From Pseudomonas sp. BGI-2 (lineage in GTDB: Bacteria; Pseudomonadota; Gammaproteobacteria; Pseudomonadales; Pseudomonadaceae): 64,000 nucleotides of DNA. This document shows, piece by piece, positions 7,835 to 16,142 of this stretch. The notes under the pieces were generated by a model that saw only the letters and a program-made list of their open reading frames with translations, was not told the origin of the DNA and did not search any database. The stretch's first letter is position 1, and each line of letters begins with the position of its first letter. The position numbers were made by a program, and so were the translations under genes. Location of the stretch: assembly GCF_004310295.1 (NCBI RefSeq), contig NZ_SISB01000026.1, positions 1 to 64,000 of the forward strand, written 5' to 3'.

Positions 7835-9133
7835 ATGCTCCGTTCCTTGCGCTTCGCCGCCCTGTTTGGCGGCCTTATTTTGAGTGCGTCCGCACTGGCG
7901 GTCGATATCGACGCCGCCAGTTATGGCTACCCATTGACCAACCCGTTCGAGGCGACCATCGCCACGACTCCGCCGGACCTGCGTCCGGAGTTGCCACTGG
8001 ACGACGACATCGATCAGCAGACACGCAGCGTGACTCTGCGCCCGGAGCGTGCATTCGAACTGCCGGACAACTTCTGGCCGGTCAAAAAGCTGACCTACCG
8101 CATAGCCACGCAGGACAAGGCAGCCCCGCTGATCTTCCTGATCGCCGGCACCGGCGCGCGTTATGACAGCAGCCACAACGAGTACCTGAAAAAGCTCTAC
8201 TACAAGGCCGGTTATCACGTGGTGCAACTGTCGTCGCCCACCAGCTTCGACTTCATGAGCGCGGCGTCACGTTTTGCCACGCCGGGGATCACCAAGGAAG
8301 ATGCCGAAGACATGTACCGGGTGATGCAGGCCGTGCGGGCGCAAAACCCGAACGTCGCTGTCACCGATTACTACCTGACGGGTTACAGCCTCGGTGCGCT
8401 GGACGCAGCATTCGTCGCGCACTTGGACGAAACCCGCCGCAGCTTCAACTTCAAGAAAGTCTTGCTGCTCAATCCGCCGGTCAACCTCTACACCTCGATC
8501 ACCAACCTGGACAAGCTGGTCCAGACCGAGGTCAAGGGCATCAACAACAGCACCACCTTCTATGAACTGGTGCTGAACAAACTGACCCGCTACTTCCAGC
8601 AAAAAGGCTACATCGACCTCAACGATGCCCTGCTCTACGACTTCCAGCAGTCCAAGCAGCACCTGACCAACGAACAGATGGCCATGCTGATCGGCACCTC
8701 GTTCCGCTTCTCGGCGGCCGACATTGCCTTCACCTCGGACCTGATCAACCGTCGTGGCCTGATCACCCCGCCAAAAACCCCGATCACCGAAGGCTCCAGC
8801 CTCACGCCGTACCTCAAGCGTGCGCTGCAGTGCGACTTCGACTGCTACATCACCGAACAAGTGATCCCGATGTGGCGTGCACGAACCGATGGCGGGAGCC
8901 TGCTGCAACTGATCGATCAGGCCAGCCTCTACGCCTTGAAGGATTACCTGCATGACAGCCCGAAAATCGCTGTCATGCACAACGCCGACGACGTGATCCT
9001 CGGCCCGGGTGACCTCGGCTTCCTGCGCAGGACCTTCGGCGATCGTTTGACCGTTTATCCACTGGGCGGCCATTGCGGCAACCTTAATTACCGCGTCAAC
9101 AGCGACGCCATGCTGGAGTTTTTCCGTGGCTAA
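7835..9133 (+). CDS. Exported alpha/beta hydrolase
   Basis: This 432-residue protein has a signal peptide (cleavage near SALA, residues 19-22) and an alpha/beta hydrolase fold. The nucleophile elbow is GYSLG with Ser185. A likely acid lies in HNADDVILGP near the C-terminus, and a His lies in LGGHCGNLNYR. IFLIAGTGA (about residues 100-108) fits the oxyanion-hole strand. The substrate is unknown. Its end overlaps the start of the MlaA-like gene by eight bases, so the two products are probably made together and may act on envelope lipids. Confidence 0.8.
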   Translation: MLRSLRFAALFGGLILSASALAVDIDAASYGYPLTNPFEATIATTPPDLRPELPLDDDIDQQTRSVTLRPERAFELPDNFWPVKKLTYRIATQDKAAPLIFLIAGTGARYDSSHNEYLKKLYYKAGYHVVQLSSPTSFDFMSAASRFATPGITKEDAEDMYRVMQAVRAQNPNVAVTDYYLTGYSLGALDAAFVAHLDETRRSFNFKKVLLLNPPVNLYTSITNLDKLVQTEVKGINNSTTFYELVLNKLTRYFQQKGYIDLNDALLYDFQQSKQHLTNEQMAMLIGTSFRFSAADIAFTSDLINRRGLITPPKTPITEGSSLTPYLKRALQCDFDCYITEQVIPMWRARTDGGSLLQLIDQASLYALKDYLHDSPKIAVMHNADDVILGPGDLGFLRRTFGDRLTVYPLGGHCGNLNYRVNSDAMLEFFRG

Positions 9134-9914
9134 ATACCTCCTGCTTATCGCAGCGTTACTCTGTGCAGGCGTCGCCAATGCCGACAACAGCAAAGCCAAC
9201 GCACCGGTTGTTATCGACAGTGACGGCTTCAAGGAGCCGCTCAGCAAACTCAAATTCAACCCGGGGCTGGATCAGCGCGAGTTCGAACGCTCCACGCTCA
9301 ATGCGCTGAACGTCTACGACCCGCTGGAAGAGTGGAACCGCCGGGTTTATCACTTCAACTACCGCTTCGACCAATGGGTGTTCCTGCCGGTGGTCGACGG
9401 TTATCGCTACATCACCCCGAGTTTCCTGCGCACCGGCGTGAGCAACTTCTTCAATAACATCGGCGATGTGCCGAACCTGATGAACAGCCTGCTGCAGTTC
9501 AAAGGCAAGCGTTCGATGGAAACCACCGCGCGCCTGCTGCTCAACACCACCGTCGGCATCGCCGGCCTGTGGGACCCGGCCACCGCCATGGGTCTGCCAC
9601 GTCAGGCCGAAGACTTCGGTCAGACTCTCGGCTTCTACGGTGTACCGGGCGGCGCCTACTTCGTGTTGCCGATCCTCGGCCCTTCGAACATCCGCGACAC
9701 GGGCGGCCTGGTGGTGGACTTCAGCGCAGAATCGGCGATCAACTTCCTGAACGTTTCGGACGTCAGCTCCAACCATCCTGAGGTCTGGGTCCTGCGGGGC
9801 GTCGACAAGCGCTACCAGAACAGCTTCCGCTACGGCCAGCTGAACTCGCCGTTCGAGTACGAGAAAGTGCGTTACGTTTATACCGAGTCACGCAAGTTGC
9901 AGATCGCCGAGTAA
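9126..9914 (+). CDS. MlaA/VacJ-family phospholipid transport protein
   Basis: This 262-residue protein belongs to the MlaA (VacJ) family, whose members remove phospholipids from the outer leaflet of the outer membrane. The family core is clear: DPLEEWNRRVYHFNYRFDQW (about residues 65-84), then VGIAGLWDPAT and FGQTLGFYGVPGGAYFVLPILGPS. The N-terminus is a signal sequence ending ANA. The only early cysteine (ALLCAG) does not fit a good lipobox, so this copy may not be lipidated, unlike classical MlaA. No mlaBCDEF genes are nearby. Its start lies inside the end of the upstream hydrolase gene. Confidence 0.88.
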   Translation: MAKYLLLIAALLCAGVANADNSKANAPVVIDSDGFKEPLSKLKFNPGLDQREFERSTLNALNVYDPLEEWNRRVYHFNYRFDQWVFLPVVDGYRYITPSFLRTGVSNFFNNIGDVPNLMNSLLQFKGKRSMETTARLLLNTTVGIAGLWDPATAMGLPRQAEDFGQTLGFYGVPGGAYFVLPILGPSNIRDTGGLVVDFSAESAINFLNVSDVSSNHPEVWVLRGVDKRYQNSFRYGQLNSPFEYEKVRYVYTESRKLQIAE

Positions 9915-9927
9915 TTCCGGCGGTAAC

Positions 9928-9966
9928 AAAAAAGGCCATTCGATGCAGATCGAATGGCCTTTTTTC
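9928..9966 (+). terminator. Rho-independent terminator after mlaA-like gene
   Basis: aaaggccattcgat pairs with atcgaatggccttt and is followed by a T-run. It lies 14 bases after the stop codon. Confidence 0.92.
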
Positions 9967-9998
9967 ATACGAGAAACCCCAAACCCCACAAAACCAAT

Positions 9999-10087
9999 GT
10001 GGGAGCGGGCTTGCTCGCGAAGGCGTCATGTCAGTCAACTTTTGAGTCAACTGACAGACCGCCTTCGGGAGCAAGCCCGCTCCCACA
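9999..10087. repeat. REPIN, 'cgggcttgctc' family
   Basis: tgtgggagcgggcttgctc is repeated in inverted orientation at the other end (gagcaagcccgctcccaca). The inner part also pairs (tcagtcaactt with gagtcaactga). It lies between convergent genes. Confidence 0.9.
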
Positions 10088-10105
10088 GTTGGTCAGTGCC
10101 AGGCT

Positions 10106-11020
10106 TTAGTCTTTAATCGTCTTGTAAATCTTGCTGACTACCACCACAACCGCCAACACCACCGCCCCCGCCACAATCCCCGCCACCGCATTCAGCAACG
10201 TCGGCACGATAAACCCGGCACCGCCAGCCCCCGCGCTGACACTTTCAATCCAGTGATGAACCACCGGCACGCCGTGAGTGAGAATCCCGCCACCCACCAA
10301 AAACATCGCCGCAGTCCCGATCACCGACAGGCTTTTCATCATGTACGGCGCCGCACGCAGAATCCCGCCGCCGATGCTTTTGGCCATCTGCCCGGGCTTC
10401 TGGGTCAGCCACAGGCCGAGGTCATCGAGTTTGACGATGCCCGCGACCAGTCCATAGACGCCGACGGTCATGACGATGGCGATGCCTGAGAGCACGATGA
10501 CCTGCTGGGTCAACGACGCACCTGCCACAGTGCCTAGGGTGATGGCGATGATTTCCGCCGACAGAATGAAGTCAGTGCGCACGGCGCCCTTGATCTTGTC
10601 CTGCTCGAACGCCACCAGATCGACCGCCGGATCGGCCACCGCCTCGACCAGTTCAGCATGCTCGGCCTGGTCTTCAGCCTTGCTGTGCAGGAATTTGTGG
10701 GCGAGTTTCTCGAAACCTTCGAAGCACAGATACGCGCCGCCGATCATCAACAACGGCGTGACTAGCCAGGGAATGAATGCGCTGATGGCCAGGGCTGACG
10801 GCACCAGGATCAGTTTGTTGAGAAACGAGCCCTTGGCCACCGCCCATACGACCGGGATTTCCCGCTCGGCACGTACGCCGCTGACCTGCTGGGCGTTGAG
10901 CGCGAGATCGTCGCCGAGCACGCCGGCGGTCTTCTTGGCGGCCATTTTGGTCATCAACGCCACGTCGTCGAGAACCGCGGCAATGTCGTCAATCAGCAAC
11001 AGCAAACTGCTTCCTGCCAT
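10106..11020 (-). CDS. DUF808 (YedI-like) inner membrane protein
   Basis: This 304-residue protein starts MAGSSLLLLIDDIAAVLDDVA, the hallmark N-terminus of the DUF808/YedI family. Conserved blocks follow: KKTAGVLGDDLALNAQQV (about residues 29-46), GGAYLCFEGFEKLAHK, DFILSAEIIAI and GLWLTQKPG. About seven hydrophobic segments make it an inner membrane protein. Its biochemical role is unknown. AAGGA lies 10 bases before the ATG. It is divergent from a TetR-type regulator, with about 134 bases between. Confidence 0.9.
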   Translation of the reverse strand: MAGSSLLLLIDDIAAVLDDVALMTKMAAKKTAGVLGDDLALNAQQVSGVRAEREIPVVWAVAKGSFLNKLILVPSALAISAFIPWLVTPLLMIGGAYLCFEGFEKLAHKFLHSKAEDQAEHAELVEAVADPAVDLVAFEQDKIKGAVRTDFILSAEIIAITLGTVAGASLTQQVIVLSGIAIVMTVGVYGLVAGIVKLDDLGLWLTQKPGQMAKSIGGGILRAAPYMMKSLSVIGTAAMFLVGGGILTHGVPVVHHWIESVSAGAGGAGFIVPTLLNAVAGIVAGAVVLAVVVVVSKIYKTIKD

Positions 11021-11044
11021 GAATCAGGTGTCCTTCTGGAATGA

Positions 11045-11058
11045 ATGCTGCGCAGCAT
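11045..11058. promoter_or_regulatory. Perfect 14-bp palindrome in divergent promoter region
   Basis: ATGCTGCGCAGCAT is fully self-complementary and lies 25 bases upstream of the DUF808 start, in the gap shared with the TetR-family gene. It is a candidate operator for that regulator. This is inferred from position only. Confidence 0.35.
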
Positions 11059-11154
11059 AGCGCGACCGAGCGCCACACGGGGCATTCTTGAGCGCCGCGC
11101 GAGCCCGGTGCTACCATGCGCAACCGCCAGAACAGGCAAGGAACCCCCTGGTTT

Positions 11155-11763
11155 ATGAGCACTATCCGCGAGCGCAACAAAGAACTGATCCTGCGTGCCG
11201 CCAGTGAAGAATTTGCGGACAAGGGCTTCGCTGCGACCAAAACCAGTGACATCGCAGCCAAGGCGGGGCTGCCCAAGCCCAACGTCTATTACTATTTCAA
11301 ATCCAAGGAAAACCTCTACCGCGAGGTCCTGGAAAGCATCATCGAGCCCATCTTGCAGGCCTCGACGCCGTTCAACGCCGACGGCGTGCCCAGTGAAGTG
11401 CTGAGCGGCTACATTCGCTCGAAAATCCGCATCTCCCGCGACCTGCCTTTCGCCTCCAAAGTGTTTGCCAGCGAAATCATGCACGGCGCCCCGCACCTGA
11501 GCGCCGACCTGGTCGAACAACTGAACGGCCAGGCCAAGCACAACATCGACTGCATCCAGACCTGGATCGACCGCGGCCAGATCGCTTCGATCGACCCTAA
11601 CCACCTGATGTTCAGCATCTGGGCCGCGACTCAGACGTATGCCGACTTTGACTGGCAGATCACTGCCATCACTGGCAAGGCCAAGCTGGATGAAGAGGAT
11701 TATGAAGCGGCGGCGCAGACGATTATTCGGTTGGTGCTTAAAGGGTGTGAGCCTGATCGGTAG
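11155..11763 (+). CDS. TetR/AcrR-family transcriptional regulator
   Basis: This is a 202-residue one-domain regulator. The helix-turn-helix is near residues 20-50 (FAATKTSDIAAKAGLPKPNVYYYFKSKENLY), an almost canonical TetR pattern. The C-terminal ligand-binding half (about 75-200) resembles the YcdC/RutR-type C-domain (PFASKVFASEIMHGAPHL). RutR-like proteins sense pyrimidines; whether this one does cannot be told. I chose the ATG at 11155, which gives the family-typical MSTIRERNKEL start. AAGGA lies 12 bases upstream, slightly long. It probably controls itself and perhaps the divergent DUF808 gene. Confidence 0.85.
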   Translation: MSTIRERNKELILRAASEEFADKGFAATKTSDIAAKAGLPKPNVYYYFKSKENLYREVLESIIEPILQASTPFNADGVPSEVLSGYIRSKIRISRDLPFASKVFASEIMHGAPHLSADLVEQLNGQAKHNIDCIQTWIDRGQIASIDPNHLMFSIWAATQTYADFDWQITAITGKAKLDEEDYEAAAQTIIRLVLKGCEPDR

Positions 11764-11771
11764 ACAGCGGC

Positions 11772-11874
11772 GCCGCCATTCGCGAGCAAGCCCGCTCCCA
11801 CAGGATCTCTGGTGTTCACAGTTTTTGTGTACACCAGAGATCCTGTGGGAGCGGGCTTGCTCGCGAATGGCGGC
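11772..11874. repeat. REPIN with perfect 44-bp arms, downstream of RAYT
   Basis: 11772-11815 and 11831-11874 are perfect reverse complements around a 15-base loop. The outer part is the 'cgcgagcaagcccgctcccaca' REP and the inner part is ggatctctggtgt. The repeat ends 15 bases from the stop codon of the RAYT gene. Confidence 0.95.
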
Positions 11875-11888
11875 AACTCGGTTTCAGA

Positions 11889-12347
11889 TCAAACCCAGAT
11901 AGCGTCCCACAACGGATAATCGCCAAGCTTCTCCACCAACCCCGCCCGCAATGGGTTGGCGACAACATAACGAGCAAGCTTCACCAAATCCTCCTCCCGC
12001 CTCAATGCTCGATCGTGAAAACCCTGCTGCCAAAGACTGCCTGCCCGGCCAGTCGCCGTATTGATCGATCGAGTACTCAACGATTTGGTCTGGCACATCA
12101 ATTGGCCCAGCGACCCTCTTTGTAACTGAATCAACCAGTGAAAATGGTCAGGCATGACCACAAAGGCCAAAGAATCGGCAAACCCTTGCTCCTGTGCTTG
12201 CTTGAATTGGTGTACGACTAATCTGCCCAAGGTGTAATCCGTGAAAACAGGCTCCCGCTTGAGAGTATTGGCAGTTAGAAGATAGATGCGGTTTTGTTCG
12301 CCATAGCGGCCGATGCGCAGGCGGTGTGAAGCTGACAGCTCAGGCAT
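11889..12347 (-). CDS. REP-associated tyrosine transposase (RAYT)
   Basis: This 152-residue Y1/HUH nuclease is of the IS200-related RAYT class, single-copy genes thought to spread and maintain REP palindromes. The metal-binding HxH lies in VMPDHFHWLIQ (His68, His70) and the probable catalytic Tyr127 in KLARYVVANPLRAGL. WQQGFHDRALR (about residues 106-116) is a family block. The length is typical. GAGAGGCAAAGGA precedes the ATG. REPIN hairpins of the same REP type stand on both sides, the usual RAYT context. It is intact. Confidence 0.93.
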   Translation of the reverse strand: MPELSASHRLRIGRYGEQNRIYLLTANTLKREPVFTDYTLGRLVVHQFKQAQEQGFADSLAFVVMPDHFHWLIQLQRGSLGQLMCQTKSLSTRSINTATGRAGSLWQQGFHDRALRREEDLVKLARYVVANPLRAGLVEKLGDYPLWDAIWV

Positions 12348-12442
12348 TCCTTTGCCTCTCTCATGGTTGAATTTATGAGAAGGCTAGATCAGCGAACGGA
12401 AAACTGAGTGAAGACTCTTAGCTGGATGTGTCTGTGAGATTG

Positions 12443-12540
12443 CCTTCGCGAGCAAGCCCGCTCCCACAGTGGATTGACGGTGTTCAGACATTTTGTGTCC
12501 ACCACCGATCCCCTGTGGGAGCGGGCTTGCTCGCGAAAGC
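12443..12540. repeat. REPIN upstream of RAYT
   Basis: cttcgcgagcaagcccgctcccacag is found inverted at the other end (ctgtgggagcgggcttgctcgcgaa). It is the partner of the copy at 11772-11874, so the RAYT gene is bracketed by two elements. The arms are not perfect in the central part. Confidence 0.9.
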
Positions 12541-12560
12541 GGTCAATCATTCACCACAAA

Positions 12561-13001
12561 TCAAGCAGTCACCCCCGCATCCGCCCGCAACCCTACCGCC
12601 TCGATCGCACTGATCGCACATTGCTCGTCAACATCCGACAAATCCCCGCTGATCCCGACCGCCCCCAGCACGTTCCCGTCCTGATCCCGAATCAACACAC
12701 CACCCGGTGCCGGCACGACGCTGCCCTGTCCCAGGCTATTTAGCGCCGCGAAGAAGGCCGGACGTTGTTGGGCGTCCAGTGCCAGCAGCCGTGAACCCTT
12801 GCCGAGGGCGATGGCGCCCCAGGCTTTGCCGATGGCGACCTGCGGGCGCAGCAGGCTGGCGCCGTCTTCGCGTTGCAGGGTAATCAAGTGCCCGCCGGCA
12901 TCCAGGACCGCGATGGTCAGTGGAGCCGCCGAGATTGCACGCCCTGCGGTGATGGCCTGATTGATCAGGTTGACTGCAACTTTCAAGGTTAAAGCGCTCA
13001 T
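12561..13001 (-). CDS. GlcG/HbpS family protein
   Basis: This 146-residue single-domain protein is of the GlcG/HbpS (DUF336) family. The family pattern is visible in PLTIAVLDAGGHLITLQREDGA (about residues 27-48), VAIGKAWGAIALGKGS and GGVLIRDQDGNVLGAVGISGD (about 100-120). Members are found beside glycolate/glyoxylate genes and some bind haem, but their function there is not established. It is divergent from gcl with 267 bases between. One of the two TTGTATACAA palindromes lies 94 bases upstream of its start, so it probably belongs to the same regulon. Confidence 0.9.
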   Translation of the reverse strand: MSALTLKVAVNLINQAITAGRAISAAPLTIAVLDAGGHLITLQREDGASLLRPQVAIGKAWGAIALGKGSRLLALDAQQRPAFFAALNSLGQGSVVPAPGGVLIRDQDGNVLGAVGISGDLSDVDEQCAISAIEAVGLRADAGVTA

Positions 13002-13094
13002 GGTGCCGTCCTCATTTTGTTATAGGGAAAGCCAGTGGACTGCGCGCTTGTGCCGCAGTCCGATGCAACAAATAGAACACAATGAGTTATTTTT

Positions 13095-13104
13095 TTGTAT
13101 ACAA
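13095..13104. promoter_or_regulatory. TTGTATACAA palindrome, site 1
   Basis: This perfect 10-base palindrome lies in the divergent GlcG-gcl region, followed by T as in site 2. The core GT-AT-AC resembles operators of GntR-family (FadR subfamily) regulators. No regulator gene is adjacent, so the binding protein is unknown. Confidence 0.55.
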
Positions 13105-13232
13105 TAATTCTCGAAAAGCGCCACATGCGACGAAAAGCCACAGCAGCACGGGCTTCCGACGAATGAAACAGTCGCTTGAGAAAATGGATTGACCTGCGCC
13201 GTCCGCCGTGAATACACTCTGCGCAAAGCCAC

Positions 13233-13242
13233 TTGTATACAA
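13233..13242. promoter_or_regulatory. TTGTATACAA palindrome, site 2
   Basis: This is the second perfect copy, 138 bases from the first and 26 bases before the gcl start codon. It therefore lies in the untranslated leader or on the transcription start. Binding there would be expected to block gcl transcription. Confidence 0.55.
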
Positions 13243-13268
13243 TTACAAAACGTAAGAGGCACAAAACC

Positions 13269-15044
13269 ATGAGCAAAATGAGAGCAATCGAAGCCGCCGT
13301 TCTGGTGATGCGCCGTGAAGGGGTTGATACCGCTTTTGGCATCCCGGGCGCCGCGATCAACCCGCTGTACAACGCCTTGCAGAAGGTCGGTGGCATCGAT
13401 CACGTCCTCGCGCGCCACGTTGAAGGTGCCTCGCACATGGCCGAGGGCTACACCCGCACCAAGGCCGGCAACATCGGCGTGTGCATCGGCACCTCCGGCC
13501 CGGCCGGCACCGACATGGTCACCGGGCTCTACAGCGCCTCGGCCGACTCGATCCCGATTCTGTGCATTACCGGGCAAGCCCCCCGCGCCCGTATGCACAA
13601 GGAAGACTTCCAGGCTGTCGACATCACCGCGATCGTCAAGCCAGTGACCAAGTGGGCAACCACGGTCATGGAGCCGGGCCAGGTGCCGTATGCGTTCCAG
13701 AAAGCCTTCTATGAAATGCGCTCCGGCCGTCCAGGCCCGGTGCTGATCGACCTGCCGTTCGATGTGCAGATGGCCGAAATCGAATTCGACATCGACGCCT
13801 ACGAGCCACTGCCGCTGGCCAAGCCGACCGCTAACCGCGTGCAAATCGAGAAGGCCCTGGCCATGCTCGATCAGGCCGAGCGCCCGCTGCTGGTTGCCGG
13901 TGGCGGCATCATCAATGCCGACGCCAGCGAGTTGCTGGTGGAGTTCGCCGAGCTGACCGGCATTCCGGTCATCCCGACCCTGATGGGCTGGGGCACCATT
14001 CCGGACGATCACCCATTGATGGTCGGCATGGTCGGTCTGCAAACCTCGCACCGCTACGGCAACGCGACGATGCTCAAGTCCGACCTGGTACTGGGTGTCG
14101 GTAACCGTTGGGCCAACCGTCACACCGGTTCGATCGACGTTTACACCGAAGGCCGCAAATTCATTCACGTTGACATCGAACCGACCCAGATCGGCCGCGT
14201 GTTCACCCCGGACCTGGGCATCGTTTCCGACGCCGCTGCCGCGCTGACCGTGTTCATCGAAGTCGCTCGCGAATGGCAAGCCGCCGGCAAGCTGAAAAAC
14301 CGCAGTGCCTGGTTGCAAGACTGCCAGCAGCGTAAAGCCAGCCTGCAGCGCAAGACTCACTTCGACAACGTGCCGGTCAAGCCGCAACGCGTTTACGAAG
14401 AGATGAACCAGGTGTTCGGCAAAGACACGTGCTACGTCAGCACCATCGGTCTGTCGCAGATTGCCGGCGCGCAGTTCCTGCACGTCTACAAGCCGCGTCA
14501 CTGGATCAACTGCGGCCAGGCCGGCCCGTTGGGCTGGACCATTCCGGCAGCATTGGGCGTGGTCAAGGCTGATCCGACCCGCAAGGTCGTGGCACTGTCG
14601 GGCGACTATGATTTCCAGTTCATGATCGAAGAGTTGGCGGTGGGCGCTCAGTTCAAGCTGCCGTACATCCACGTTGTGGTAAACAATTCGTACCTGGGGC
14701 TGATTCGTCAGGCTCAGCGTGGTTTCGACATGGACTACTGCGTGCAGCTGTCCTTCGATAACCTCAACGCTCCGGAACTCAACGGTTACGGTGTCGATCA
14801 CGTTGCGGTCGCCGAAGGCCTCGGCTGCAAGGCGCTGCGTGTGTTCGAACCGGGTCAGATCCAGCCTGCCCTGCGCAAGGCCCAGGAACTGATCGAAGAG
14901 TTCAAGGTGCCGGTGATCGTCGAGATTATTCTGGAGCGCGTGACCAACATTTCCATGGGCACCGAGATCAACGCCGTCAACGAATTCGAAGACCTGGCGC
15001 TGGTCGGCAACGATGCGCCAACCGCGATTTCGTTGCTGGACTAA
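13269..15044 (+). CDS. gcl: Glyoxylate carboligase (tartronate-semialdehyde synthase)
   Basis: This thiamine-diphosphate enzyme joins two glyoxylates to tartronate semialdehyde and CO2. It is 591 residues long, the usual length. The pyrimidine-binding domain starts MSKMRAIEAAVLVMRREGVDTAFG. The residue usually acting as the ThDP glutamate is replaced in this family by Val, consistent with LARHVEGASHMAEGYTR, where VEGA follows the expected pattern. The C-terminal ThDP motif runs from GDYDFQFMIEEL to VVNNSYLG (about residues 450-480). GAGG lies upstream of the ATG at 13269. It is the first gene of the gcl-hyi-glxR-ttuD-pyk cluster and is separated from hyi by a REPIN. Confidence 0.96.
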   Translation: MSKMRAIEAAVLVMRREGVDTAFGIPGAAINPLYNALQKVGGIDHVLARHVEGASHMAEGYTRTKAGNIGVCIGTSGPAGTDMVTGLYSASADSIPILCITGQAPRARMHKEDFQAVDITAIVKPVTKWATTVMEPGQVPYAFQKAFYEMRSGRPGPVLIDLPFDVQMAEIEFDIDAYEPLPLAKPTANRVQIEKALAMLDQAERPLLVAGGGIINADASELLVEFAELTGIPVIPTLMGWGTIPDDHPLMVGMVGLQTSHRYGNATMLKSDLVLGVGNRWANRHTGSIDVYTEGRKFIHVDIEPTQIGRVFTPDLGIVSDAAAALTVFIEVAREWQAAGKLKNRSAWLQDCQQRKASLQRKTHFDNVPVKPQRVYEEMNQVFGKDTCYVSTIGLSQIAGAQFLHVYKPRHWINCGQAGPLGWTIPAALGVVKADPTRKVVALSGDYDFQFMIEELAVGAQFKLPYIHVVVNNSYLGLIRQAQRGFDMDYCVQLSFDNLNAPELNGYGVDHVAVAEGLGCKALRVFEPGQIQPALRKAQELIEEFKVPVIVEIILERVTNISMGTEINAVNEFEDLALVGNDAPTAISLLD

Positions 15045-15053
15045 CAGCTGAAC

Positions 15054-15162
15054 GCCCCCCCTGTAGGAGCGAGGCTTGCCCGCGAAGGCGTCGTACCATT
15101 CAACATTGATGTCGACTGACACGATGCCTTCGCGGGCAAGCCTCGCTCCTACAGGGGGGGGC
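15054..15162. repeat. REPIN between gcl and hyi
   Basis: cccctgtaggagcgaggcttg and its inverted copy (caagcctcgctcctacagggg) form the outer stem, with ttgcccgcgaaggc continuing inward. It lies inside an apparent operon, so it may stabilise or partly terminate the gcl transcript. Confidence 0.9.
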
Positions 15163-15186
15163 CTCACAGATTTACGGGAGACCACC

Positions 15187-15969
15187 ATGCCGCGTTTCGC
15201 AGCCAACCTGTCCATGCTGTTCACTGAGCAGGATTTTCTTGCCCGTTTCGAAGCGGCCGCCAAGGCCGGCTTCAGTGGTGTCGAATACCTGTTCCCCTAC
15301 GACTTCAGCTCCGCCGAGATCAAGGCCAAGCTCGACGCCAACGGCCTGACCCAAGTGCTGTTCAACCTGCCGGCCGGTGACTGGGCCAAGGGCGAACGCG
15401 GTATCGCGTGCCTGCCGGACCGGGTAGAAGAGTTCCGCGCCGGTGTCGATCTGGCGATCGCTTACGCGCAAGTATTGGGCAACACCCAGGTCAACTGCCT
15501 GGCGGGTATTCGTCCACAAGGCGTCGACGATGCCACCGTGGAAAAAACCTTCGTCGCCAACCTCAAGTACGCCGCCGACAAGCTGCAAGCGGCGGGCATC
15601 AAACTGGTGATGGAAGCGATCAATACCCGCGACATCCCGGGCTTCTACCTGAACAACACGGCGCAAGCCCTGTCGATTCGCGAACAGGTCGGCAGCGCCA
15701 ACCTGTTCCTGCAATACGACATCTACCACATGCAAATCATGGAGGGCGACCTGGCCCGCACCATGGCTGCGCACCTGGGCGAGATCAACCACATCCAGTT
15801 GGCCGACAACCCTGGGCGCAACGAACCGGGCACCGGTGAAATCAACTACCGCTTCCTGTTCGAACACCTCGACCGCATCGGTTATCAGGGTTGGGTTGGC
15901 TGTGAATACAAGCCGCTGACCACTACTGAAGCGGGTCTGGGCTGGCTTAAAACCCATAACGCGATCTGA
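15187..15969 (+). CDS. hyi: Hydroxypyruvate isomerase
   Basis: This TIM-barrel enzyme of the xylose-isomerase-like superfamily interconverts hydroxypyruvate and tartronate semialdehyde. It is 260 residues long, typical for the family. The N-terminus MPRFAANLSMLFTEQDF and the metal-ligand strands (KLVMEAINTRDIPGF, FLQYDIYHMQIMEGD, HIQLADNPGRNEPGTGEINY, GWVGCEYKP) are all present. The ATG at 15187 is preceded by CGGGAG; the longer open frame runs into the REPIN and is rejected. It follows gcl and precedes glxR, both separated by REPINs. Confidence 0.95.
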   Translation: MPRFAANLSMLFTEQDFLARFEAAAKAGFSGVEYLFPYDFSSAEIKAKLDANGLTQVLFNLPAGDWAKGERGIACLPDRVEEFRAGVDLAIAYAQVLGNTQVNCLAGIRPQGVDDATVEKTFVANLKYAADKLQAAGIKLVMEAINTRDIPGFYLNNTAQALSIREQVGSANLFLQYDIYHMQIMEGDLARTMAAHLGEINHIQLADNPGRNEPGTGEINYRFLFEHLDRIGYQGWVGCEYKPLTTTEAGLGWLKTHNAI

Positions 15970-15990
15970 TCGAACACCGCGTCATCGTTC

Positions 15991-16080
15991 TTCGCGGGCA
16001 AGCCTCGCTCCTACAGGATCAGGTTGATACGCAATTGGGCGACCGACACATACCCGTAGGAGCGAGGCTTGCCCGCGAAG
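15991..16080. repeat. REPIN between hyi and glxR
   Basis: ttcgcgggcaagcctcgctcctac at the left end is inverted at the right end (gtaggagcgaggcttgcccgcgaa). The centre does not pair well. Confidence 0.9.
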
Positions 16081-16142
16081 GCGCCCTCGCTGACACCCCA
16101 CGAATTTTGCGAACAGAGCAATAAAAACAAGAGGAATTTCTC

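Noticed and set aside
13020..15263. Very long open frame antisense to gcl (about 747 codons)
   Set aside because: It is the mirror of a strongly conserved gene in GC-rich DNA, shows no family motif and runs through a REPIN.
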